This document shows positions 41,229 to 51,394 of a stretch of DNA of 64,000 nt, piece after piece (the first letter of the stretch is position 1; every line of letters starts with the position of its first letter). This stretch comes from Auriscalpium vulgare (taxonomy: Eukaryota; Basidiomycota; Agaricomycetes; Russulales; Auriscalpiaceae). The notes beneath the pieces are model-generated. The model did not search any database and had not been told where the DNA came from. It saw only the letters and a program-made list of their open reading frames with translations. A program made the translations under genes and the position numbers. The stretch spans positions 930,001 to 994,000 of the forward strand of contig JAHBBC010000018.1 of the NCBI GenBank assembly GCA_019915015.1. The letters are read 5' to 3'.

Positions 41229-44200
41229 ATGTTCATCCTCGGACAAGAGAAGAGACGAAGAATCAATCTCGGAGGCGCGACCTCGGCTTCATCTCACCTT
41301 GACATCCTCCACCAAGCAAAGGCGCAGCGCTCGCAGCGCCAGGACTCTCGAAAGCGGCAGGAGAGTGCGGCACACATCCAGGCATGGTGGCGAGGCGTAT
41401 GTCGGAGGAGGGCGGTGAAACGAGAGCTGCGTTTGCTCTTTGAGGCAGATGCCCTCGGGGTGAATGGGCTGCGAGCTTTGGTGCTCATTGGCAGGGATGA
41501 AGAGGTCCTTGCGCAGTGGTCGTCTGCCGTACTGCAGGAAGGCGAAGGTGCGTGCATAGTTGCGGCGGTCGGCCATCAGGGTTGACGATATCCCTAGGTG
41601 CATTCCTCCAACACTTCGTCGGCCCCGAGCGCAATAGCTGGCTCGTATTGGTCCGACGGGCTGCGTTACTCATCCTTCAATCTGCAGCCGACTTTCCTCA
41701 GTAAGCAGCCTGGATCCTTCGAGGGTTCTACTGACGAATAGCATAGATCGCAACATACTGTCGCTCATCTCCGCGTCCTCGATGCGTTACTATCTCCATC
41801 GATTGCCCCCCGAGTATTAGGGCCCCAAGGAGCCGAAGTTACTCTTGAATTTACGCAGTATCTCCTGGGCCACAATTTGTATCCTTTGCTCGCCAAAGCA
41901 ATATCTGGAATAGTACGTACACGTATCTTTGTGGCACTTTACTGCGTGCTCATACCTTCACGGCAGCCCATCGAGCTCAAAAGCTCCGCTGCACTTCCAC
42001 TTCTTGTACTACATCTAACATACCCTCTTCAAACGATTAGCCCAGCCCACTCAGAGCTGTACATCGCTGCCTACACCCAGCTTCTCATTCAACCGTTCTC
42101 CCTACCACTTCTACCCAACCGTCTTCCTCTACAATCTATCACCCATATCGCCGCCAACCTTCCGCTATCAAATATTTCCATACTGGCATCGTCGATCCCT
42201 GAGGTCGTTGAGGCCCTCGCAACGGAAGCACGGGTGCATCTCCTCGCCAACCTCGTCGCGTTCGTTCCTCCGCGGTATGCAAAGCTGGACACCTCCTCGC
42301 TCAACACGATCCTTCAACTATTCACTGCGCTGATGGACGCTCTACCAACCCATGCCCTCGATCCGCCTTCGCGCAAGACATCTATCACATCCCGCAAGCA
42401 CGCCCTCGATGACTCCTCCGACTCTGAGTCCGATTCTGAGGACATCACGCGGGTGATCGCTGTCAATGCCTTCGTCCCGCCGCCACCACCACTACCGACA
42501 CTCGATGCACGGACTCTAACGCGTTTAACGACCCTCGTCTCCACCGGCCACATCACGTCACTACTCACCACAACGCAACGCCATCCTTCGACGCGTCCAT
42601 CTCTGTACGCATTCGTGCTATCGCTGTGTACGGTGTGGCCGAAGCAGGCGGACAGCGTCTTGAGCCATATTGTCGTGTCCAACGGTGGTGGTATCGCTCG
42701 GGAGCTGTACAAGGGATACGTACGGTCTTCTGGCCTCGGAAACGATGACAGCCCAACAGGATTGACAGGTACGCTTCTCCATTGCCATAAATGATTGCAT
42801 CATGTATCCATTTTCGCCTTTCAGACCCGGCCCGTGCGAAGTCCTGGCCAACCCTTCTCTTCCTTGTCGACCTCTACTCGACGATGCTGCTCACAATGGG
42901 CGACGACGAGTTCTTCAGCTCCGGGAAGAACAGTGCACCTCGAAACCCGCTGACCCTCGACGAGTTGACTGCGTTCTCGCGGCAGCTGCGCAACATCGCG
43001 TTCACGTTATACTGGCGTGAAGACCAGACCGACGTGCAGGAAGGTCGCGTGCCTGGTGTGGCGCTGAAGTGGGAAGGCGTTCGCGAGAAGGTCACCAAGT
43101 GCTTGTTAGCGCTGCATGCGCGAGAGTGAGTGCTTTCGATCTTTCTGTATGTGCTGTGATGTGCTAACGACCGGTTAGTTCGCGAAAGCCCTTCACGCCG
43201 CCAGGGCATTGGCTTGTCACGGCCCAGATCGATATGTCCTCGTTCATTGAAGCAGCTGTGTGAGTAATCGGTCATTTCTCGTCTGATATTGTCTTGACTG
43301 ATACTCCTTCCAGCTTCGAGGAGCAGCAAATCGCTCAGCCCGTCGGCGCGAAGGCATTGACCAAACGCCAAATATCATACCTCTCCCCACGTCTTGGCGT
43401 ACTCAACAACATCCCCTTCACCATCCCATTCGAAGTCCGCGTCAGCATTTTGCGGAACTTCATCGCCAATGACATGCAGAATCGCGGTATCGACCGGCAC
43501 GATCTTCACCGACGTGCGCGCGCCACAGTGCGACGTGGTCATGTCGCTGAAGACGGCTTTGACAAGCTTGGGGAAGCGGACTTGAAGCAGCCGATCGAAA
43601 TCACGTTCATTGATCAATTTGGGGAGCAGGAGTAAGCTGTGGTTGTCTCATTTTGAAAACGCCGTTGATCGTCGTCTCTGTAGGATGGGAATCGACGGAG
43701 GCGGAGTCTTCAAGGAGTTTTTGACTGACCTGGCGAAGGAAGTGTTCGACAGTAATCGGGGGCTCTGGCTGGTGAACAAGAACAACGAGCTGTACCCAAA
43801 TCCTGGCCAGTATGCAACAGAACGTACGTTCTCTTTGTCGTGACATGTCACTCCCTTATTGACGCGTGGGCACATAGCGCACAGTTTGAACTGGTATCGC
43901 TTCATAGGACGCATCCTCGGCAAGGCACTGTACGAGGGCATCCTCGTCGACGTCGTCTTCGCAAGCTTCTTCCTAGCAAAGGTACGTCTTCTACCGAAGT
44001 ATGTGTACGACGCCCTCACCTTTCTTTTGTGCAGTGGCTTGGGAAGCAGAGCTTCCTCGACGATCTGGAGTCCCTCGACCCCGAGCTTTACCAAGGGCTA
44101 GTGTTCCTTAAGCACTATACTGGCGATCCGGAAGACCTCGCTTTGAACTTCACGATCTCTGATGAAGGTGCGTGACCGCGAAGAGTGCTGAAAGTGATCG

Positions 44201-45017
44201 CTCATGGTCATGGTTCGATGTCTGTAGAGTTCGGCGTGGCGAAGACCATTGAACTGGTCCCGCACGGGAGCAATATCGCTGTTACGCGCAGTAACAGACT
44301 CGAGTACATCCACCGGGTGTCGCACTACCGGCTCACCAGGCAAATCAAGCGACAAAGCGATGCATTCTTTGAGGGTCTTTCGGACATGATTGATGTGAAA
44401 TGGCTGCGGTTTGTATCTACACGCTTTCGACATGTCTTCGTGTTGTTGACGATTAGACAGGATGTTCAATCAGCAAGAGCTACAAATCCTGTTGGGCGGT
44501 GTCAATACGCCCGTCGACCTCGAGGATTTACGCAAGCACACGAATTATGGCGGGTTGTACGCAGACGATCATCCGACGATCGTCGCCTTTTGGAATGTGA
44601 GTGTCACCGGGCAAGCCAGACATTTGTCACTGACTGAGCGTGGTTTTAGGTCGCCAACACCCTCAACCCGGAGCAGCGTCGCCTCATGGTTCGCTTTGTG
44701 ACCAGCGTCGGACGGCCGCCACTGCTGTACGTCTTTCACCTTCTCTCGTTTAGCACGTCGTCGTGACAGACTGCGGCCGTATAGTGGTTTCAAAGAGCTC
44801 GTACCGAACTTTTCCATACGCGACGCTGGCGAGGACCAGTCGCGCCTACCAACATCCAGTACTTGCGTCAATTTGTTGAAGGTGTGCTTCATCCAGTGTT
44901 ATCTATGCGACGAAGTCCTAATCCTATCTACAGCTTCCGCGGTATAAAAGTGAGAAGGTGCTGAAGGACAAGTTGTTGCAGGCGATAACTTCGGGCGCAG
45001 GCTTCGACCTTTCTTGA
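41229..45017 (+). CDS. HUL5: HECT-type E3 ubiquitin ligase, Hul5/UBE3C-like
   Basis: Fifteen exons fit exactly: 41229-41547, 41598-41700, 41747-41912, 41967-42768, 42825-43125, 43179-43259, 43314-43631, 43684-43823, 43878-43981, 44035-44167, 44228-44408, 44461-44596, 44650-44726, 44785-44881, 44934-45017; 1013 aa. An IQ-like motif ([17 protein letters not shown]) lies near residue 45. The HECT domain occupies the C-terminal ~380 residues, with [44 protein letters not shown] and the catalytic cysteine in [14 protein letters not shown], ending GAGFDLS. Hul5 extends ubiquitin chains on proteasome-bound and misfolded cytosolic proteins. Intact; expected length. Confidence 0.93.
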
Positions 45018-45221
45018 TGTGGAGAATTAGAGGGTGTATTGTTAGCTATTGTTTAGATGCTCAATGTTGTCTGTATCGAATGACTGTGGTCTGTACATGT
45101 AATGTCTCCTACGATATCATAATCGCACCTGGTAGTCCCTATAAGCGGAGCTAATAAGCTGTTAGATGGTAGGGGGGGTCTCTAAGCTAAGTAGCCTAGG
45201 TTAGCTGCTTTTCAGTACCGC

Positions 45222-45338
45222 GCCCACCTGTGAAGCCCGGCTATCATTACTAATAAGAAGTGGTAGCTCATCGAGCTACCGCTTCTAGCTAGAGGGCTTT
45301 GAAGGCCCAGCAGGCTTCACGCAATAGCGTCCCCTAGC
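45222..45338 (-). repeat. Short foldback repeat, copy B
   Basis: Inverted copy of 8080-8195. This copy has a near-perfect 14-bp stem, agaagtggtagctc / gagctaccgcttct, around a 3-nt loop, so it would fold strongly. Confidence 0.75.
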
Positions 45339-45479
45339 CCGAGGACACTTCACAATAATACAACCTCGTATACCGGGATAAGTATCATCGGCGCCGTCGG
45401 CACGCCATCCGCCGCTCCCATTCCGTGCTCCGCGTCGCGCGTCGTCGTCCACTTTACATCAGCAAAATCGAAATATTTT

Positions 45480-45830
45480 TATGTAGCATTATAATCGATT
45501 ATAATGGCCATAATCCGATGTTTCACTGAAATGCGCTAAAATCCGGGAGGGGGCATTATAACCCATTATCACAAAGCTCTTTTGGTTGTAAAGCGGGTGC
45601 CCTGGTTGTGAAACGGCGCTTCTGTTCATAATTCTGCGCTCGTATTGTAGGGATCCAGGCAGATTATAATCCATTATTACACGAGGGAGGATGTCATAAT
45701 CAGATCATATTCAGGAGCGCGATACAGGATTATCACAGCGATTATAGCTGATTATAATGAAGGGGCAGGCAGGCGCGACTCGCGGGAGCTTAGAGTGCAG
45801 TAATATATCATTGATTATGAGGGTACAGGG
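45480..45830. repeat. Cluster of ATTATAATC-type motifs
   Basis: At least six copies of gattataat or close variants on both strands (for example cgattataatgg, agattataatcc, gctgattataatg), irregularly spaced in otherwise GC-balanced sequence. Confidence 0.6.
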
Positions 45831-46887
45831 ATACAGAGCTGCTACAACGGGGAATAGTGCAAGGGCAGTGCATATATGCGCGCGGAAAGTTGCCGAGGAA
45901 GGGTGGTAGGTGTCGATGAATGTTGGACGCACTGGAACGGATGTAAGACCACTGGAAAAACGGAGTCGCAAGAGGCGAGCGTACCTTATGACCTCGTCAA
46001 AGTCGTCGCCAACGTGATGCTGCAGATGTGCTGTCAGAGCGGGAAGTCGAGAAGGATATGCCACATACCTAGGGAGCCGCGCAGGTTCCAGCGACCAAGA
46101 GCCGAGAAACTGCAGAAGCCATCAGCGCCGAACGACGGCGCATATATTTGCGCTTACCTAGAGATCCGGCTCTTCGATGCAGTGAAGGAACTGTGGATAA
46201 CGCGTTGTCAGTCGGCACGCGGATAATGTGAGCGCAAGAGCACTTACTGGCAGATTTATGTTTATGCAATTGAAGATTAACTTGGCGGCAGCGAGTAATG
46301 CACGCAGGCGGGCAGGCGGGTACTGGCAGAATGAAGGAGGGAGGGAAGGAGCATCGAAAGAGCGAATGCGCTCCACGGTGCTATATATACGGGCGAGGAG
46401 TGGACTTTGAAAGCGCGACGCAACGCGTCAGAGTCAAGACAGCGCCCCGCATACAGCCTGCCATTTTGCCTCAAGGCTATTTTACATGCCCGGCTGGCAG
46501 CGTCCCACCCAAAGTCCCTGACACCCTCCAAAATGGCCGCTGCGACTACCCTCCTCTCTCCCACCCAAAGTCCAGCTCCGCCGCGCACTTCTTGCCCGCT
46601 ACATTGACTTCCTATTAGATTTCCCGGCGCACACCCGATGGCAAGCAGCCACTCGCACTGCTGGGCCCTCCGATGAACGTCTTCCATGCGCAGCAACACC
46701 CGACAGCTCCACTCAGTCGCAGAAATGATCGTGAAGGTTTGATGACGAGGTGTGTTGCATAACGTTGATGTAGGTGCGGCTTGAATTCCGTTGTTCCAGC
46801 ACTGTGCAGAACCAGCCAAGTTATGCTCGCGGCGCTGTTGCGCGTCAGCAAAGGCTTTATTGCCATCACCATAAGTACTCCCGTCGA

Positions 46888-46891
46888 CCGC
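46888..46891. other. Target site duplication of Gypsy-2 (left)
   Basis: ccgc immediately before the left LTR, repeated at 55156-55159 immediately after the right LTR. Confidence 0.8.
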
Positions 46892-47548
46892 TGATACGCT
46901 ATCACCCGGGACGGACCCTAGCGGGGCGTGCGGCGAGTGCCTCACAGGACAACAACCACCAACACTGCCTCCTATACGTCGCGATCCAGTCCGGGTGACT
47001 AGTCTTGCTGAGGGGGGAAGGTGTTCGTGTCGCTGTCGCGCTTCGTGCCCTCCCCGCGGTCGTGCGGGGCCACCTCCTACCGCCTAAACACCAAACTAAA
47101 CACTCACCTGCCTGGGGATGCCCTCTACGGGATCCTCCTCCGAGTGCTTCGCACCCGTGTGCGAAGCGTCCGCCTATGGGCCGTCGCACCCCCTCTTGCC
47201 TGTCCGCCTGCCTACCTGTTCCCACATCGGTGGGGTCCTTCCTTCCTAAGTCTGGTAGCGCCTCAGGCTACAGTTTCTGTGAGGTAAAGGGTGTGGGTGG
47301 CTTGCGCCGCCCACAGGTTGATTGGGTTGCTACGTCTCGCGCAGCTCCCTAAGTAGTGGCTCTACCTACGTCGCTAAGCCCTCCCGATCTAGCCCGTTCC
47401 GGTGATCCGTTCCGTCGCCAGTCCCGGTTGCTCCTGGGTCGCCGGACCACGTTCCCATCACCCCCGCTCCCGCGACCCTGCGCCTCGCATGCTGCTTCCC
47501 CGTCTCGCGACGTCTCGCTACACGCTTGCCCGCGGCCTGAACCTATCA
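46892..47548 (-). repeat. 3' LTR of Gypsy-2
   Basis: 657 bp, TGATA...TATCA termini. Differs from the partner LTR by one substitution that I could find (c at about 47187, t in the partner). Confidence 0.95.
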
Positions 47549-47559
47549 TTTCTCCCCCC
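47549..47559 (-). other. Polypurine tract of Gypsy-2
   Basis: Minus strand GGGGGGAGAAA directly abuts the 3' LTR; the expected plus-strand primer site. Confidence 0.8.
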
Positions 47560-47608
47560 AACTGAAACTTCGACTGTCCTCAGTCGCCGTAGTGCTGGGC
47601 GGTACTTT

Positions 47609-50600
47609 TTAGACGGTGATCTCGTCGTCCTTGTCATCGTCTTCCCGGGTGGGGTCGTCTGCTTCCTCTTCATGAATGACATCGTGATCCTGCCTATCTT
47701 CATGAAGTAGCTCGTCCACCCTGGACTGTGGGACGTCCAGAAATTCGGGCAACTCTGGCAGCGCAATGTTCGTTCGCGCGAAGTAAGGCAGGACGCGAAA
47801 CTCCGCGACCGGCCGGTCGAAGAGCGCACCGTGGAGGTCCGCAAGCACGTAAGGTCCTCCTTTCCGTCGGCCAATTACCACGAACGGTCCATCGTAGCGC
47901 GGAAGCATTTTTCGATCTAATGACTTCTCGTACCGCGTGAACCGTAGGAGGACCAAGTCGCCTCTCTTGAAATTGTAGTCGCGAATCGTCGCTTCGTGGT
48001 CACGTTCAAATTTTACCGCCGCGATACGTCGCGCTTCAAAGACTTTGTCGTGGATGGTCCTTAACTGGGCTTTTCTCTTTTGTAGGGCCATTGCCCTGCG
48101 CGCTATGAGGTCTGTGGAAGACAGTAGAGACTCGGGCGGAGGCATCAAGTATGAAGCCTCGATGATATCCAGCGGCATTAGCGGTTGCGTTCCTGTTACC
48201 GCGAAGTATGGCGAGCAGCCCATCTTCCGCCTGATCGTTATCCTGTCCGACCAGAATACCGAGTACGCGACCGATGACCATTTTGCAGCGTTTCCATCGG
48301 CTGCCTTGTAGAGCGCTTGACGTACGTCGAAGTGAGACCGCTCGACTATTCCGTTGGCTCGCGAATTATATCCCGATATTCGAATGTGCCGGACTCCATA
48401 CTTATGCGACAGGGATTCCAAGGCCGACACGAACGGTGCGCCGTTGTCCGTGACCACTTCTCGCAGGGCGCCCCACCGGCACAAGACGTCTTCGAAAATC
48501 CATTTCGCGATGGCGTCCGCCGTCTCCGCCCTTAGCATTCTCCACTCTGGATAGTGGGTTACGGAGCAGCGTCCTTGCACGATGTATTTGAATCCGCCGC
48601 TTGCTGGCATATGCATGGTGTCTGCATACATCTTTGCGAAAAGGTTCGCCGGCGTTGCCACCGTTGGCGGTATCAGGCTGTGGCGAACTAGTCGGGTTTC
48701 GCAAATATGGCACGTTCTCACCCACCAGGCCACGTCTGCGTCCACGTATGGCCACCAGAAACGCTCCAACAGCATCATCCGCGTCGCGTAGACGCCTTTG
48801 TGTCCGACATCGTCATGAGCTGCTTTGAGGACCGCGATACGTCGGTCTCCTCCCAGCACGAGTTGGTGCCTGCCTTGGTGGTGCCTTTTGAAAAGGCGGT
48901 CCCCATCCTTGAAGAACTGGAGCGCGTATCGAGCGAAACGAGCGAACTGTTCGTCGGTCAAGTCCGCCGGCCGCGCCAGGGTCCCTAACCAGTCCCTGAC
49001 TAGTTCCAGCCGCTTGTCAGCTTCATGAGCCTTGTCTGATCTGGGAACATCGCGATACGTCGCGTCCTGTACTGGTGCGGGTTGCATTTGGACCGTAGTT
49101 GCCCAGACGTCGGCCGGTTCATCGTGGGAGCGCCGGGCCTCCTCGCGACGTATCGCGTCCTGGCTTGAACCAGCCCCATGTTCGTCTGGTATGCTTCCTG
49201 GCCCCGTCCATCCATCTTGCCGTCGCGAGGCTCTCTCTTGCGCTGTCTTCGGGACTACCATGTTTACGATATGTGCGAAACCATACACCGCATCAACCCA
49301 GTCGTCGAAGTCGTCTTCCTGTTCCAGAGCGTCTCCTGGTTGCCTACGCCTCCTGGATAGGCCGTCGGGCCCGTGGAAGAGTCCCGGCACGTGCACTAGC
49401 TCAAAATGGAACATCAGGATGCCTATAATCCACCTGTTCATACTGGCCGATGGCTCGAGGTCAGGATTTTCCAGCATGCCTTTGATATACCTGGCGTCGA
49501 CCTCAATGGTCAGGTTCCTCACCCCTATCAGGTAGACTTTAAGGGCCCGCAGGGCTCGAAAAAGACCATAGAGCTCCAGCTTGGGCTGCGAGAACCGCGC
49601 TTCGCGATCGTTTAGCGCGATGCTACCAAATCGGGAATATCGGCGTCTCTTCCTGTCTTGGGGAACGTTGGGGTCCGCCTGACTCAATAGGAAACCCACC
49701 GCGATGTACGAGGTGTCTACCGCTAGGATCACGGGGGCCTCCGACGTGTAATCAATCGGTAGGAGCGCTGGTGATGCGAGGACTGCCTCCTTGAGGTCCT
49801 CCATAGCTCGCGACTGTTCGGGTCCCCATTCGAACGGGACGTCCTTCCTCGTCAGGTGTGTCAAGGCATGGGCTCGGTGCGCAAAGTTACGGATAAAGAT
49901 GCGCAGGACTCCGACTGTCCCCAAGAAAGCCCGTACGTCTGAGAGGTCCGTGCACGGCCCCCAATTGCGAATCTTCGCGACCTTTTCTTCGTCTGCCATC
50001 CTTCCTTGCGGTGTGCAGCGATGCCCTACCACGTAGAATTCTGGTACGCACAGCTGTGATTTCCATCCTGAGAACGTGCCATGACAGTAGCGCATTCGTT
50101 GGACTACCCTGTTAACGTTGTTAAAGTGTTCCCATACGAACCGCCTTATGCCGTTGTTGCCGGGGATCGTTTCGTATCCTCCGCCTTCCGTCCTGTAGTC
50201 CGAGTCCGGCCCCTTCAGGGGGACGTCGTCTATAAAAGGCACCGTAATATGCGGGATTTCCGGTTGGAGAATAAAGGTCACGTCGTCGTGGAAGATCGGG
50301 ACGGAATTCGTCCACCCCATAGGCAGGGTCACCAGCCGTTTTGCGCCGTACGGCGTCTGGAAAGTCGTGAGGTCCCTTGAGGCTTCATCTAGTCTCCTTT
50401 CGTCATAGCCCACGTAGAGGTCCAGAATTCCCCCGCACGGCCGCCCCGCAAACTGCTCCGCCAAATGATCTGGGAAGGGGGGTACTCCTGAGTGCGCGAT
50501 GGTCACCGCATTCAGGGGTTCCAGACTATGGACTATACGGAGGCTGGTCCCGTCCTTCTTAACCACACAGAACCACCTAGAGCGGTACGACGAGTTTGAG

Positions 50601-51394
50601 TCCTCGTAGACTCCCGCGGCGATCTTGGTCTTGATGAGCGCCATGACCTTGTCGTATATCCCTGGCGGAATCGGAATATTTCGCTGAACCCACGGCCGAT
50701 GCGGAACTACTGGTATTGTGACGGGGGGGAAGAAGTCTTCTCGGAAGCGCCCCCGCTCCGAGTCGTCCCAGGCAAATGCCTCGTTTTGTGCGCACATAAA
50801 CGCATGCATGAGCTTCCTTTCTTCCGGCCATAGGAAATCTCCGTCGTGGACTCGGTCAAATTGTTCGCGACGTTCCGCGGTGTACCTTCCCGTGGGTACG
50901 AAGTCCGGTGGCTTCTCTGGGAGCGGCGGCATATCCGCCAGGGGGTCCCCTCTGATCTCTCTGAGGATCCGGAAGTGCTCCGGCAGGTCCGTACGAATGG
51001 GCTTTACCTTGAGGTGTGCTGGCTTGTAACGCTTCTTCGTGGCCGCAAAGACTTCGCGCTGCATCGCGGTCGGCTGTAGCTCACCTCTGTCCGTTTCCTC
51101 CTCTCTTTCTCTCCCACTCTCGCCGTCTCCCCAGTCTGCCGCCGTCCAAATAAACGTCCCTGCTCTTGCTCGTTCCTCCTCTTCCTCTCCTTCTTCCGCT
51201 CGCTTCGCGAACACTCCCGCGTATTCCTCCGGTAGGTCGCACACTGACAAATAAGCTGACTGCACATCTTCGATTGTAGGCGAGGATTCGAGGTACACCA
51301 GGGATTCCATTCTAAGAGTATCAGGCTTATCGGGCTCGAACCCCACGACCAGCCCTACCTCCTCCTGGTCCTCCAACAAATCCTCTAGTCGCGA
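47609..51394 (-). CDS. Gypsy-2 Pol: RT, RNase H, integrase
   Basis: About 1260 residues in the -1 frame relative to gag, open from the slippery site. After an acidic linker come reverse transcriptase (KKDGTSLRIVHSLEPLN, LPMGWTNSV, catalytic FIDD), RNase H (LAVDTS, LELYG, IEVDARY, HVPG...DGLSR), a zinc-binding HHCC domain (HDDVGH ... CHIC), the integrase core with D,D,E (YADTMHM, VTDNGAPF, GIVERSHFD) and a C-terminal GPF/Y-type domain (RYDGPFVVIGRR). All catalytic residues are present. Lacking its own AUG at the frame start, it should be made as a Gag-Pol fusion. Confidence 0.95.
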   Translation of the reverse strand, partial: SRLEDLLEDQEEVGLVVGFEPDKPDTLRMESLVYLESSPTIEDVQSAYLSVCDLPEEYAGVFAKRAEEGEEEEERARAGTFIWTAADWGDGESGREREEETDRGELQPTAMQREVFAATKKRYKPAHLKVKPIRTDLPEHFRILREIRGDPLADMPPLPEKPPDFVPTGRYTAERREQFDRVHDGDFLWPEERKLMHAFMCAQNEAFAWDDSERGRFREDFFPPVTIPVVPHRPWVQRNIPIPPGIYDKVMALIKTKIAAGVYEDSNSSYRSRWFCVVKKDGTSLRIVHSLEPLNAVTIAHSGVPPFPDHLAEQFAGRPCGGILDLYVGYDERRLDEASRDLTTFQTPYGAKRLVTLPMGWTNSVPIFHDDVTFILQPEIPHITVPFIDDVPLKGPDSDYRTEGGGYETIPGNNGIRRFVWEHFNNVNRVVQRMRYCHGTFSGWKSQLCVPEFYVVGHRCTPQGRMADEEKVAKIRNWGPCTDLSDVRAFLGTVGVLRIFIRNFAHRAHALTHLTRKDVPFEWGPEQSRAMEDLKEAVLASPALLPIDYTSEAPVILAVDTSYIAVGFLLSQADPNVPQDRKRRRYSRFGSIALNDREARFSQPKLELYGLFRALRALKVYLIGVRNLTIEVDARYIKGMLENPDLEPSASMNRWIIGILMFHFELVHVPGLFHGPDGLSRRRRQPGDALEQEDDFDDWVDAVYGFAHIVNMVVPKTAQERASRRQDGWTGPGSIPDEHGAGSSQDAIRREEARRSHDEPADVWATTVQMQPAPVQDATYRDVPRSDKAHEADKRLELVRDWLGTLARPADLTDEQFARFARYALQFFKDGDRLFKRHHQGRHQLVLGGDRRIAVLKAAHDDVGHKGVYATRMMLLERFWWPYVDADVAWWVRTCHICETRLVRHSLIPPTVATPANLFAKMYADTMHMPASGGFKYIVQGRCSVTHYPEWRMLRAETADAIAKWIFEDVLCRWGALREVVTDNGAPFVSALESLSHKYGVRHIRISGYNSRANGIVERSHFDVRQALYKAADGNAAKWSSVAYSVFWSDRITIRRKMGCSPYFAVTGTQPLMPLDIIEASYLMPPPESLLSSTDLIARRAMALQKRKAQLRTIHDKVFEARRIAAVKFERDHEATIRDYNFKRGDLVLLRFTRYEKSLDRKMLPRYDGPFVVIGRRKGGPYVLADLHGALFDRPVAEFRVLPYFARTNIALPELPEFLDVPQSRVDELLHEDRQDHDVIHEEEADDPTREDDDKDDEITV

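Larger units (their letters stand above)
45018..46770. other. Intergenic, repeat-bearing
   Basis: No gene supported. Contains foldback repeat copy B (45222-45338), a cluster of gattataat motifs (45480-45830) and short frames of no recognised family. Confidence 0.5.

Noticed and set aside
46277..46945. 222-codon minus-strand frame left of Gypsy-2
   Set aside because: It runs into the LTR, has no recognisable motif and conflicts with the better plus-strand frame across the insertion.
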